DNA of 64,000 bases from Salinicola tamaricis (GTDB taxonomy: Bacteria > Pseudomonadota > Gammaproteobacteria > Pseudomonadales > Halomonadaceae): assembly GCF_003006155.1 (NCBI RefSeq), contig NZ_CP023559.1, positions 3,410,001-3,474,000 on the forward strand. Reading direction: 5' to 3'. Position 1 is the stretch's first letter; each line of letters starts with the position of its first letter. The position numbers were made by a program, and so were the translations under genes. Below, piece after piece: positions 51,892 to 61,095 of this stretch. The notes under the pieces were generated by a model that saw only the letters and a program-made list of their open reading frames with translations, searched no databases and was not told the origin of the DNA.

Positions 51892-52550
51892 GTTGGGTCC
51901 TGAGGCGGCTGGCGACACGGTGACAACGCCGCTGGTGCGTGGTCGAGACGCGCGTGTGAAAGGCGGTGTCCTGCCATGGCCGGCGAGCTGCACGGCCGAT
52001 GTTGTGATCCGAATATTATCAGAAGGTGCCGCCTGCGCAGCCATAAAGGGGGCGAGACGTTGACTGCAGGGCGCTAGACTATGGTCTAGGTGTCGAAAGA
52101 CGAATTCATGCTGTTGCCAAGTGAACGTAAGAACGGAGTTGTCAGTGCGGACGACCATCCTGGCGAGCGAGCGCTTCTCGAGCCGAAGCGGCAGAGAGTA
52201 AAGCGATGGCGATAAAGCGCCTACCTCCCGCCTACCTCCGAAGCGTGGATGGATCGAGCGCAGCAGCATCGCTCAGGCTGACGGGTTCATGGCGATTGCT
52301 CGGGCCCTCGGCCACGGCGCTACGGCTGTCGTCGCGACCCGGGCGCCCGGTGCGGCTAGTATCTGCTTACCCGGGGAGATTAAAGTCAGGGCAGACAACG
52401 GCTTGGCGAATTTTTTTACGCGCAGAGGGTTGCAATCCTCTGCGGCATGGGTAGAATTCGCTTCCGTTGTCACGGCGAGGCAGGCCGGATGACTTCGGTG
52501 CAGAGGCAAATGAAGTAACAGTCTCGCGACAGCGCCGTAGCGATGCCAGA
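51892..52550. other. Gap between glpR and the tRNA-Val pair
   Basis: About 660 bases. Small open frames are present on both strands but none looks coding. It holds the leftward glpR promoter and, at 52430-52457, the rightward tRNA-Val promoter. Confidence 0.55.
52430..52457 (+). promoter_or_regulatory. Promoter of the tRNA-Val pair, with a dyad over the -35 box
   Basis: TTGCAA (52430-52435) and TAGAAT (52452-52457) are 16 bases apart. The -35 box is inside the loop of an inverted repeat, GCAGAGG (52422-52428) with CCTCTGC (52437-52443). Upstream is a run of seven T. The -10 box ends 93 bases before the first tRNA. Confidence 0.6.
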
Positions 52551-52627
52551 AGGACCGTAGCTCAGTTGGTTAGAGCGCCACGTTGACATCGTGGAGGTCA
52601 GCGGTTCAAATCCGCTCGGTCCTACCA
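52551..52627 (+). tRNA. tRNA-Val (GAC), copy 1
   Basis: A 77-nt tRNA with acceptor AGGACCG/CGGTCCT, discriminator A and encoded CCA. The anticodon arm is CCACG-TTGACAT-CGTGG with anticodon GAC, and the T loop is GTTCAAATC. It is the first of two identical copies. Confidence 0.97.
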
Positions 52628-52652
52628 GTCGCATCAGATTGCCCCAGTTTGC

Positions 52653-52729
52653 AGGACCGTAGCTCAGTTGGTTAGAGCGCCACGTTGACATCGTGGAGGT
52701 CAGCGGTTCAAATCCGCTCGGTCCTACCA
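52653..52729 (+). tRNA. tRNA-Val (GAC), copy 2
   Basis: Identical over 77 bases to the copy at 52551, with a 25-base spacer between them. A strong terminator follows 5 bases later, so the two are one transcription unit. Confidence 0.97.
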
Positions 52730-52734
52730 TCTCG

Positions 52735-52762
52735 AAACCCCAGGCCAATGGCCTGGGGTTTT
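52735..52762 (+). terminator. Terminator of the tRNA-Val operon
   Basis: A perfect 12-bp stem (52735-52746 with 52750-52761) with a 3-base loop, ending in TTTTA. Confidence 0.92.
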
Positions 52763-53193
52763 ACGTTGGTATCGGCTGTCCGCCTTTGTCCGCGCCGGTT
52801 TTTTCGATCCTGGCCTTTTTTCCTTCCCCTGACTCTTTATTTCCTCCCTCTTTATTTTCTCCCCTGTACGTTTCGCGACGCCTTTTTCTGCGCCTTTTTC
52901 TGCGCCTTTTTCTCTCCGCTTCCTTCGCTTGTCGGGACGTCCCCGCTGCACTGGCATGTCATTTTTCGAAAAGCAAAGTCTTTCGAAGCCAACAGGGATA
53001 GTGACTTTGGTCGTATGAGGCGGGCGGCCTTGGCTCGTCAAATGGTCGCTGATACTAAGGTTCAATGTCCTATAAATACTTATAAATCAAAATCTAAGTA
53101 ATTATCTTCCAGACGTGGCGGGCGCGCCCTATGGCTTTTTCGAGTGGCTGTCCTACGATGCTCGGAAAAGAAAACAAAGGGGTTCTCCGGTCG
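52763..53193. other. T-rich gap before glpS with a 12-bp tandem repeat
   Basis: About 430 bases of unusual pyrimidine-rich, lower-GC DNA. CCTTTTTCTGCG occurs in tandem at 52881 and 52893 with a third diverged unit at 52905. TTCGAA palindromes lie at 52963-52988. No gene is supportable; the short frames here lack coding composition. Confidence 0.6.
52963..52988. promoter_or_regulatory. Candidate GlpR operators before glpS
   Basis: TTTTCGAAAA (52963-52972) is a perfect 10-bp palindrome identical to the core of the site before glpD. CTTTCGAAG (52980-52988) is a second box with its centre 17 bases away. They lie about 205-230 bases before the glpS start. Confidence 0.55.
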
Positions 53194-54291
53194 ATGTCAT
53201 TACAACTCGAAGACGTGACGTTGAAGGTGCGCGGCGAGACTTATATCGACGAGGCCAATCTGCAGCTGGACAGTGGCTCGTTCAACGTTCTGCTCGGTCA
53301 TACCTTGGCCGGCAAGACTACCCTGATGCGCCTGATGGCGGGCTTGGATACGCCCAGCCGCGGCCGCGTATGGTTGGGCGGCCGCGATATGACCGATGTG
53401 CCGGTGCGCCAGCGCAACGTGTCGATGGTGTATCAGCAGTTCATAAATTACCCCACCCTGAGCGTTTTCGACAATATCGCCTCGCCGCTCAAGCAGGCCA
53501 AGGTGGCGCGGGCCGAGATCCAGCGCCGGGTCGAGGAGACCGCCCACATGCTGGGCATCGACCATCTCCTCGGGCGTTTTCCGCAAGCGCTCTCCGGCGG
53601 CCAGCAGCAGCGCACGGCGATGGCGCGAGCGCTGGTCAAGGATGCCGACCTGGTGCTGTTCGACGAGCCGCTGGTCAACCTCGACTACAAGCTGCGCGAG
53701 TCACTGCGGGTGGAGATGCGCAAGCTGTTCGCGTCGCGCGACACCCTGGCGGTCTACGCCACCACCGAACCCGCCGAAGCGCTCGCGCTGGGTGGTACCA
53801 CGGTGCTGCTCAAGGAGGGGCGCATCGTCCAGAGCGGCCCCAGCGGGGAGGTCTATCGCCAGCCCTGCAACATGGAGGCGGCGAGCCTGTTCGGCGAGCC
53901 GCCGATCAACCTGCTGGCGGCCGAGATCGCCGGCGGCGAGTGCCGTATCGGCCGGCAGCGGCTGCCGCTGCCGGCGGCTTGGCAGCGTCTGGCAGAGGGC
54001 CACTACCGCCTCGGCGTGCGGCCACATCATGTGTCGTTGGCGCCGCTGGCCACGGGGGAGGCGCTGTGCCTGCCGGTGCAGGTGCGGGTGGCCGAGATCG
54101 GCGGTTCCGAGACCTTCCTGCATATGACCCATGACGAGATCGATCTGGTCGCGCATCTGGGCGGTATCCACGAGCTGGCGGTGGATCAGGCGCTGGAGAT
54201 CCATCTGCCGTGCGCCGAGATGTTCGTGTTCGAGCCGGGTGGGGAGCTGTTGCTCTCGCCGGCGCTCCCTGCCACCGCGGCGCGCGCCTGA
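53194..54291 (+). CDS. glpS: Glycerol ABC transporter ATPase 1
   Basis: A 365-residue ATPase of the GlpSTPQV glycerol importer described in rhizobia. Its Walker A is GHTLAGKTT (residues 35-43), in which His36-Thr37-Leu38 replace the usual P-S-G/N; Leu-Ala at this place is normal for this subfamily. The signature LSGGQQQRTAMARAL and Walker B LVLFDEPLVNLD are present, with a C-terminal TOBE-like domain. ATG 53194 is chosen because the ABC fold begins there (MSLQLEDVTLKV). Confidence 0.9.
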   Translation: MSLQLEDVTLKVRGETYIDEANLQLDSGSFNVLLGHTLAGKTTLMRLMAGLDTPSRGRVWLGGRDMTDVPVRQRNVSMVYQQFINYPTLSVFDNIASPLKQAKVARAEIQRRVEETAHMLGIDHLLGRFPQALSGGQQQRTAMARALVKDADLVLFDEPLVNLDYKLRESLRVEMRKLFASRDTLAVYATTEPAEALALGGTTVLLKEGRIVQSGPSGEVYRQPCNMEAASLFGEPPINLLAAEIAGGECRIGRQRLPLPAAWQRLAEGHYRLGVRPHHVSLAPLATGEALCLPVQVRVAEIGGSETFLHMTHDEIDLVAHLGGIHELAVDQALEIHLPCAEMFVFEPGGELLLSPALPATAARA

Positions 54292-54301
54292 GGAGACGAT
54301 C

Positions 54302-55414
54302 ATGGCAGAGATTCGCTTGGCCCAGCTGGCGCACAGCTATCAGGACAACCCGAGTGCGCCCGAGGATTACGCCCTGCGCCGGATGGAACATGTGTGGGAG
54401 CAGGGCGGTGCCTACGCGCTGCTGGGGCCCTCCGGGTGTGGCAAGAGCACGCTGCTCAACATCATGTCCGGGCTGCTGGCGCCGTCCGAGGGTGAGGTGC
54501 TGTTCGACGGCAAGGCGGTCAATGCGTTGAGCCCGCAGCAGCGCAACATCGCCCAGGTTTTTCAGTTCCCGGTGGTGTACGACACCATGACGGTGTTCGA
54601 CAACCTGGCTTTCCCGCTGCGCAATCAGGGCCAGCCGAAGGCGACCGTGGAGGCGCGCGTGCGTGAGGTGGCGGCGGCGCTGGAGATCGAGCCGCTGCTG
54701 ACGCGCAAGGCGCGCAATCTCACCGCAGATGAGAAGCAGAAGGTGTCGATGGGGCGCGGGCTGGTGCGTGACGACGTCGCCGCGATTCTGTTCGACGAAC
54801 CGCTCACGGTGATCGACCCGCAGCTCAAATGGCGCCTGCGGCGCAAGCTCAAGGAGATCCACCAGCGCTTCAACGTGACCATGGTCTACGTCACCCATGA
54901 TCAGCTCGAGGCGGCTACCTTCGCCGACAAGATCGCGGTGATGTACGGCGGCCAGATCGTGCAGTTCGGTACCCCGCGGGAGCTGTTCGAGACGCCGCGC
55001 CATACCTTCGTCGGCTACTTCATCGGCAGCCCCGGGATGAACCTGCTCGATCTCGAGATCGTGGCCGGGCGTGCGCACTGTCACGGCCTCGAGCTGGCGC
55101 TGCCCGAGGCGTGGCATGCGCGCCTGGCCGCGCAGGAGGGCGCGCGTCTGCAATTGGGCATCCGCCCGGAATTCGTCGAGCTGGTGCCGGCTGACGAGGC
55201 GACCCTGACCGGGCGCGTCGACCTGATCCAGGATCAGGGCTCGTTCAAGATCGTCGATGTGGCGCTCACCGCCGATCCGGCCCAGCTCATCAAGGTGCGG
55301 GTCGACGAGTACAAAAGCCTCGGTGAGGAGACGGTGGGGCTGCATCTGCCCGAGGCGTGGATGCGCTTCTACGCCAACGACCTGCTGCTGGAGATCTCCG
55401 ATGAAGCCGTATAA
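54302..55414 (+). CDS. glpT: Glycerol ABC transporter ATPase 2
   Basis: A 370-residue partner ATPase. Walker A GPSGCGKST and Walker B AILFDEPLTVID are canonical, but the signature LSGGQ is replaced by NLTADEKQK, the known pattern of this second subunit, suggesting an asymmetric ATPase pair. The C-terminal TOBE domain includes LGIRPEFVELV. ATG 54302 is 10 bases after the glpS stop, with GAGGAG before it. The symbol follows rhizobial usage and is not the E. coli G3P antiporter GlpT. Confidence 0.9.
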   Translation: MAEIRLAQLAHSYQDNPSAPEDYALRRMEHVWEQGGAYALLGPSGCGKSTLLNIMSGLLAPSEGEVLFDGKAVNALSPQQRNIAQVFQFPVVYDTMTVFDNLAFPLRNQGQPKATVEARVREVAAALEIEPLLTRKARNLTADEKQKVSMGRGLVRDDVAAILFDEPLTVIDPQLKWRLRRKLKEIHQRFNVTMVYVTHDQLEAATFADKIAVMYGGQIVQFGTPRELFETPRHTFVGYFIGSPGMNLLDLEIVAGRAHCHGLELALPEAWHARLAAQEGARLQLGIRPEFVELVPADEATLTGRVDLIQDQGSFKIVDVALTADPAQLIKVRVDEYKSLGEETVGLHLPEAWMRFYANDLLLEISDEAV

Positions 55415-56264
55415 CAACAAAGCGTGGTGGCTGGTACTGCCGGTTTTCGTGCTGGTCGCCTTCAGCGCCATCATTCCGATGATGACGGTGGTCAACTACT
55501 CGGTGCAGGACATCTTCGACCCGAGCACGCGCTACTTCGTCGGCACCGAGTGGTATCGCGAGATTCTCAGCGACCCGCGCCTGCACGATTCACTGGTACG
55601 TCAGTTCATCTACTCCTTCTGCGTGCTGGCGATCGAGATTCCGCTGGGCATCATCGTGGCGCTGTCGATGCCGCGGCGCGGCCTGGGCGTCCCGGTCAGC
55701 CTGATTCTGCTGGCGCTGCCGCTGCTGGTGCCGTGGAACGTGGTGGGCACGATCTGGCAGATCATCGGGCGAGAGGACATCGGTCTCTACGGGTCGCTGC
55801 TCAACGGCCTGGGGATCGATTACAACTACGCCTCCAGCCCGCGGGATGCTTGGATCACGGTGCTGATCATGGATGTCTGGCACTGGACCTCGCTGGTGGC
55901 GCTGCTGTGCTACTCGGGGCTGCGCTCGATCCCCGATGTCTACTATCAGGCCGCACGCATCGACCGCGCCTCCGCCTGGGCGGTGTTCCGCTACATCCAG
56001 CTGCCCAAGCTCAAGAACGTACTGCTGATCGCGGTGATGCTGCGCTTCATGGACAGTTTCATGATCTATACCGAGCCTTTCGTGCTCACCGGCGGCGGGC
56101 CGGGCACGGCGACCACCTTCCTGAGCCAGACCCTGACCCAGATGGCGCTGGGACAGTTCGATCTGGGGCGGGCCGCAGCGTTCTCGCTGATCTACTTCCT
56201 GATCATCCTGCTGGTGACCTGGGTGTTCTACACCGCCATGACCCACAACGACGACAAGGGGTGA
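55401..56264 (+). CDS. glpP: Glycerol ABC transporter permease 1
   Basis: A 287-residue inner-membrane protein with six hydrophobic segments and the BPD_transp_1 coupling motif around YYQAARIDRASAWAVFRYIQLPKL (EAA-like loop). ATG 55401 overlaps the glpT end by 14 bases, implying translational coupling. It pairs with the next gene to form the channel. Confidence 0.92.
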   Translation: MKPYNNKAWWLVLPVFVLVAFSAIIPMMTVVNYSVQDIFDPSTRYFVGTEWYREILSDPRLHDSLVRQFIYSFCVLAIEIPLGIIVALSMPRRGLGVPVSLILLALPLLVPWNVVGTIWQIIGREDIGLYGSLLNGLGIDYNYASSPRDAWITVLIMDVWHWTSLVALLCYSGLRSIPDVYYQAARIDRASAWAVFRYIQLPKLKNVLLIAVMLRFMDSFMIYTEPFVLTGGGPGTATTFLSQTLTQMALGQFDLGRAAAFSLIYFLIILLVTWVFYTAMTHNDDKG

Positions 56265-56270
56265 GACGCC

Positions 56271-57071
<801 letters not shown>

Positions 57072-57100
57072 GTCATGGCAATCGATTCGAGCCTTCGTCT

Positions 57101-57244
57101 TAGGCACTGTCTGAAAAGTACTGCGCTCGCCCATGCGGCGTTAAAAATCGGCTCAAAATGCTCATTTACAACCCGTAAACTCCGCGTTTTCGCCGATTTT
57201 TGCCTTGCCTGGCCTTCGCTCGTCGACTTTTCAGACAGCACCTA
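57101..57244. mobile_element. MITE-like 144-bp palindromic repeat element
   Basis: 19-bp terminal inverted repeats (57101-57119 TAGGCACTGTCTGAAAAGT and 57226-57244) differ at two positions. Nested inside are AAAAATCGGC (57143-57152) with GCCGATTTTT (57192-57201), and TTTAC (57165-57169) with GTAAA (57175-57179). The whole can fold as one long hairpin. It encodes no transposase. It lies inside the glycerol operon. It is followed at once by a partial inverted copy of the end (57243-57283). Confidence 0.75.
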
Positions 57245-57283
57245 GGTGCTATATGAAAAGTCGACGAGCGTAGGCAGTTTTAG
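57243..57283. repeat. Truncated second copy of the repeat end
   Basis: TAGGTGCTATATGAAAAGTCGACGAGCG continues from the right terminal repeat and resembles its reverse complement again, then runs into GTAGGCAGTT. The same ATGAAA(A/C)GTCG..GAGCGTAGGCAGTT string recurs near 59569-59594. Confidence 0.65.
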
Positions 57284-57307
57284 TGCAAAACCTATGGGGG
57301 AACGCTG

Positions 57308-57580
57308 ATGAGCTGGATGGCCTGGACGCTGCCGACGGCGTCGTTCTTCGTGATCATCGCGCTGATGCTGGTGGGGATGTCGATCTGGCAGACGGTGTCG
57401 CCGGGACACCAGCGCAAGGGGTTCCTGCCGATCTCCACCACCCGCGGTGATCGCCTGTTCATCGGCCTGCTGGCCGCCGCCTATGCCCATCTACTGGCAC
57501 TGGCGCTGACCGGCTGGCCGCTGTGGATCGTCACGCTGGTGTGCGTGGCGGGACTGATCGCACTGCTGAAATGGGGGTGA
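57308..57580 (+). CDS. DUF2160 small membrane protein of the glycerol transporter operon
   Basis: A 90-residue integral membrane protein with three hydrophobic helices (FFVIIALMLVGMSIW, FIGLLAAAYAHLLALALTG, WIVTLVCVAGLIALL). DUF2160 proteins are found between the permease and binding-protein genes of glycerol ABC operons, as here. Function is unknown; an accessory transporter subunit is a reasonable guess. Confidence 0.85.
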   Translation: MSWMAWTLPTASFFVIIALMLVGMSIWQTVSPGHQRKGFLPISTTRGDRLFIGLLAAAYAHLLALALTGWPLWIVTLVCVAGLIALLKWG

Positions 57581-57695
57581 GACACCGCAAAACCGAGCTG
57601 GACGTCACCGGCGCACTCGCTGAAGGAGTCACTCGCGCGGCCGTGGGCCGCAGTCTCCGCCAGGGCGCAGAACCACACAAAAACCGGGTAACGCT

Positions 57696-59426
57696 ATGTT
57701 CAGACAAGTCCATGCCAGCTACCGGCCGCTCACGCTCGGCCTGCTGAGCTTGATACTCGCCAGCGGTGCGGCCCAGGCCGACCAATACCAGGATGCGGCC
57801 AAGCGCTGGCTGCAGATGAGTTCACCCCCTCGACCCTGAGTCCCGAGCAGCAGATGGCGGAGCTGCAGTGGTTCATCGATGCGGCCAAGCCGTTCCGCGG
57901 CATGCAGATCAACGTGGTGTCGGAGACGCTGACCACCCACAAGTACGAGTCCGAGGTGCTGGCCAAGGCGTTCAGCGAGATCACCGGCATTCAGCTGCAT
58001 CACGATCTGCTGCAGGAGGGCGACGTGATCGAGAAGCTGCAGACTCAGATGCAGTCGGGGCGCAACATCTACGACGGCTACGTCAACGATTCCGATCTGA
58101 TCGGGACCCACTCGCGCTACGGCAAGGTGGTTCCGATCTCCGATATGATCAAGGGGGATGCCGCCGCGGTGACCTCGCCGACGCTGGATCTCGACGACTT
58201 CATCGGGCTGTCGTTCACCACCGGCCCGGACGGCAAGATCTACCAGCTGCCCGATCAGCAGTTCGCTAACCTCTACTGGTTCCGCGCCGACTGGTTCGAC
58301 GATCCCGATCTCAAGGCCAAGTTCAAGCAGAAGTACGGCTACGAGCTCGGCGTGCCGGTCAACTGGTCGGCCTATGAGGACATCGCCAACTTCTTCACCA
58401 ATGACGTCAAGGAGATCGACGGTAAGCGCGTCTATGGCCACATGGATTACGGCAAGAAGGATCCGTCGCTGGGCTGGCGCTTTACCGATGCCTGGTTCTC
58501 CATGGCCGGTGAAGGCGACAAGGGCTTGCCCAACGGCTTGCCGGTCGACGAGTGGGGCATTCGCGTCGAGCAGTGTCATCCGGTGGGCTCGAGCATGTCC
58601 CGGGGCGGCGGCACCAACAGCCCGGCGGCGGTCTTTGCCACCCAGAAGTACATTGACTGGCTGCACGCCTATGCGCCGCCGGAAGCGCAGGGCATGACCT
58701 TCTCCGAAGCCGGCCCGGTGCCCGCCCAGGGCAGCGTGGCGCAGCAGATCTTCTGGTAAACCGCCTTTACCGCCGACATGACCAAGCCGGGGCTGCCGGT
58801 GGTCAACGCCGATGGCACGCCCAAGTGGCGCATGGCGCCGTCGCCGGTGGGGCCGTACTGGGAGAAGGGCATGAAGAAGGGCTATCAGGATGTGGGCTCG
58901 TGGACCTTCATGAAGTCGACCCCGGAAAGAACCGCCTGGCCGCCTGGCTCTATGCCCAGTTCGTGACCGCCAAGACGGTCTCGCTGAAGAAGACGCTGGT
59001 GGGGCTGACCCCGATCCGCGAATCCGACATCCAGTCCCAGGCGATGACCGACGCCGCACCCAATCTGGGTGGGCTGGTGGAGTTCTATCGTAGCCCGGCG
59101 CGGCTGGAGTGGTCGCCGACCGGGACCAATGTGCCCGACTATCCGAAGCTGGCGCAGCTGTGGTGGCAGTACATCTCGCGGGCGGTCAGCGGCGAGACCA
59201 GCGTACAGAACGCGCTCGATGGCCTGGCCGATGCCCAGGATCGGATCATGGAGCGTCTCGAACGCGCCAACGTCCAGCCGCAGTGCGGCCCAAGCTCAAC
59301 GAGCCGCGCGATGCACAGTACTGGCTCGACCAGCCGGGTGCGCCCAAGCCCAAGCTCGAGAACGAGAAGCCTCAGGGCAAGACCGTTCCCTACGCCGAGA
59401 TGGTCAAGTCGTGGCAGGAGAGCTGA
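57696..59426 (+). CDS. glpV: Glycerol ABC transporter binding protein (frameshifts and one stop)
   Basis: The periplasmic glycerol-binding subunit, about 577 residues when restored. It has a signal peptide (LGLLSLILASGAAQA) and then EFTPSTLSPEQQMAELQWFIDAAKPFRGMQINVVSETLTTHKYES, typical of the GlpV/solute-binding family. Single bases are missing near 57815, 58928 and 59285. In addition TAA at 58757-58759 interrupts an otherwise open frame where relatives have a Tyr (IFW-stop-TAFTADMTK). The final frame ends PQGKTVPYAEMVKSWQES. Either the sequence has several errors or the gene is decaying. Confidence 0.85.
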
Positions 59427-59468
59427 GGGTGGAAAACGGTCGCTGACAACGACCAGCAGCGCTATCAT

Positions 59469-59500
59469 GGCCCGCCCAACTTGGCGGGCCTTTTTGTTTT
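59469..59500 (+). terminator. Terminator of the glycerol transporter operon
   Basis: A perfect 8-bp GC stem (59469-59476 with 59483-59490) with loop CAACTT, followed by TTTTTGTTTTC. It ends the glpS-glpV operon 43 bases after the stop. Confidence 0.93.
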
Positions 59501-59568
59501 CTTGTTTGTCTTGCCGCTGCCTTCCCTGGCTGGGTAGCCGCAGGTGCGGCCGCGCGTTCGGCTTGTGA

Positions 59569-59594
59569 ATGAAACGTCGCGAGCGTAGGCAGTT
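59569..59594. repeat. Third fragment of the MITE-like repeat
   Basis: ATGAAACGTCGCGAGCGTAGGCAGTT matches the fragment at 57254-57279 apart from a small gap and one substitution. It lies just before the HDOD gene. Confidence 0.55.
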
Positions 59595-59639
59595 CCGTAG
59601 CAAGCCTTGCGTCGATGCCGGCCCAGAGGAGAGTCGTCG

Positions 59640-60476
59640 ATGCCTTATCAAGCGCTGTTCGAGCATGTTCACCGTCTACCCAGCATCCCCGGGGTGGTCG
59701 CCGAGCTGATCGCCAGTCTCGACGATGATCGCGCCAGCATTCAGCAGGTGTCGGTCATATACGCAAGGATCCGGGGCTCAGTCTCAAGCTGCTGCGTGCG
59801 GCCAATTCGGTACGCTACGGTGTCGGGCGCAACGTCGCCTCGATCGACGATGCGATCCTGCGCTGGGTTCGAGCGCGTACGCACGCTGGTGATCGCCTCG
59901 GGCATGGTCGGGGTGATCGAGCACGTGCCGGGGCTGGATCGGCGCGCCTTCTGGAAGACGTCGTTCACGGTCGCCAATCTGGCCCGCGCGATCGTGCGCC
60001 ACAGCCGTGTCGGGGGGCTGTCGCCGGAGACCGCCTTTACCTGTGGCATCCTGCACCACGTCGGCTCGGCGCTGATGCATATCGCCCACCCCGAGGTGAT
60101 GGCGCGCATCGATGCGCTGGTGGCCCAGGGTGCACCGCGCAGCGAGCTGGAGTCGAGCCAGTTCGGCTACACCTTCAGTGAGGTGGGGGCGGAGCTGGGG
60201 CGCCGCTGGCGTTTTCCCGAGACCATCTGCCGCGCGCTGACCTATCAGAGCGCGCCGCTGGAGGCCGAGCCGTTCTCGCCCTACGCCGCCGCGGTGCATC
60301 TGGCCATCGGTATCGATCGCGACGTCGCCAACGGCCAGCGCGAAGAGCATGCCCTGGGCGAGATGCCGCGGGATGTGCGCCGGCCGCTCGCCCTCGATCT
60401 GCTGGCGCTCTACGAAGAGAGCGTGTCGAGCCTGCGCGGCGATGACGAGCTCGACGTGTTTCTGGGCAAGGCTTGA
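59640..60476 (+). CDS. HDOD-domain protein (compensating frameshifts)
   Basis: About 279 residues. ATG 59640 has GAGGAG 8 bases before it and starts MPYQALFEHVHRLPSIPGVVAELI. Residues from 59754 to 59872 read as nonsense in the open frame. In the neighbouring frame they give HIRKDPGLSLKLLRAANSVRYGVGRNVASIDDAIL, the conserved HDOD core, so a base is missing at each edge. Later motifs TAFTCGILHHVGSALMHI and FSEVGAELGRRWRFPETI complete the HDOD fold. Such proteins take part in signalling, often with c-di-GMP enzymes or phosphatases; no partner domain is present. Confidence 0.82.
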   Translation: MPYQALFEHVHRLPSIPGVVAELIASLDDDRASIQQVSVIYARIRGSVSSCCVRPIRYATVSGATSPRSTMRSCAGFERVRTLVIASGMVGVIEHVPGLDRRAFWKTSFTVANLARAIVRHSRVGGLSPETAFTCGILHHVGSALMHIAHPEVMARIDALVAQGAPRSELESSQFGYTFSEVGAELGRRWRFPETICRALTYQSAPLEAEPFSPYAAAVHLAIGIDRDVANGQREEHALGEMPRDVRRPLALDLLALYEESVSSLRGDDELDVFLGKA

Positions 60477-60514
60477 AGGCCACGCCGGACGCCGTCGCCA
60501 GCCTATTCGGGTGC

Positions 60515-60988
60515 TCAGCCGTCCAGATCGCTCGCCTCGACGAAGACCCGACACAGACTTTCGATACCGGCCTGATCCGCGGCGCTGAAGCGTGCCGCCT
60601 GGGGGCTATCGATATCGAGAACGCCCCATAGCCGATCCGCGACCACGATGGGTATCACCAGCTCCGAGCGTGAGGCGGCGTCGCAGGCGATATGGTCCGG
60701 CACGGCGTGGACGTCGTCGACGCGCTGGGTGGTGCGCGAGCGCGCCGCGGCACCGCACACCCCGCGGCTGAAGGGGATCGGGTTGCACGCCGGTTGGCCC
60801 TGGAACGGTCCCAGTACCAGGGTTTCCGGCTGGCGCTGCAGGTAGAAGCCGACCCAGTTGAGCGCGTCGAGCGCCTGCATCAGGAAGGCGCTGGTCTGGG
60901 CGGCATTGGTGAGCCAGTCGCGAGTGTCGAGCAGGGCGTGCAGCTGGCGTGCCAGGCTGGCGTAGTCAGTATCGGTTCGAGCGGACAT
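60515..60988 (-). CDS. msrC: Free methionine-(R)-sulfoxide reductase
   Basis: A 157-residue single GAF-domain enzyme that reduces free Met-R-sulfoxide. The three family cysteines are Cys68, Cys78 and Cys102, with spacing identical to characterised fRMsr proteins, in FQGQPACNPIPFSRGVCGAAA and HIACDAASRSELVIPI. It is intact and sits near the methionine importer genes, on the same strand, with its own gap. Confidence 0.95.
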   Translation of the reverse strand: MSARTDTDYASLARQLHALLDTRDWLTNAAQTSAFLMQALDALNWVGFYLQRQPETLVLGPFQGQPACNPIPFSRGVCGAAARSRTTQRVDDVHAVPDHIACDAASRSELVIPIVVADRLWGVLDIDSPQAARFSAADQAGIESLCRVFVEASDLDG

Positions 60989-61095
60989 GCAAAAGGCGCT
61001 CCTGGGTGTGAAGTGAAGGTGTCGGCAGGTCAGAGGCGGCCTCCAACGAAAGAACCAGCGCCGTGGCGCTGGTTCTCAGATGGCGTTCGAGAGGA

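Noticed and set aside
53906-55495. 529-codon minus-strand open frame
   Set aside because: It is opposite glpS and glpT; the Walker motifs on the plus strand decide the coding strand.
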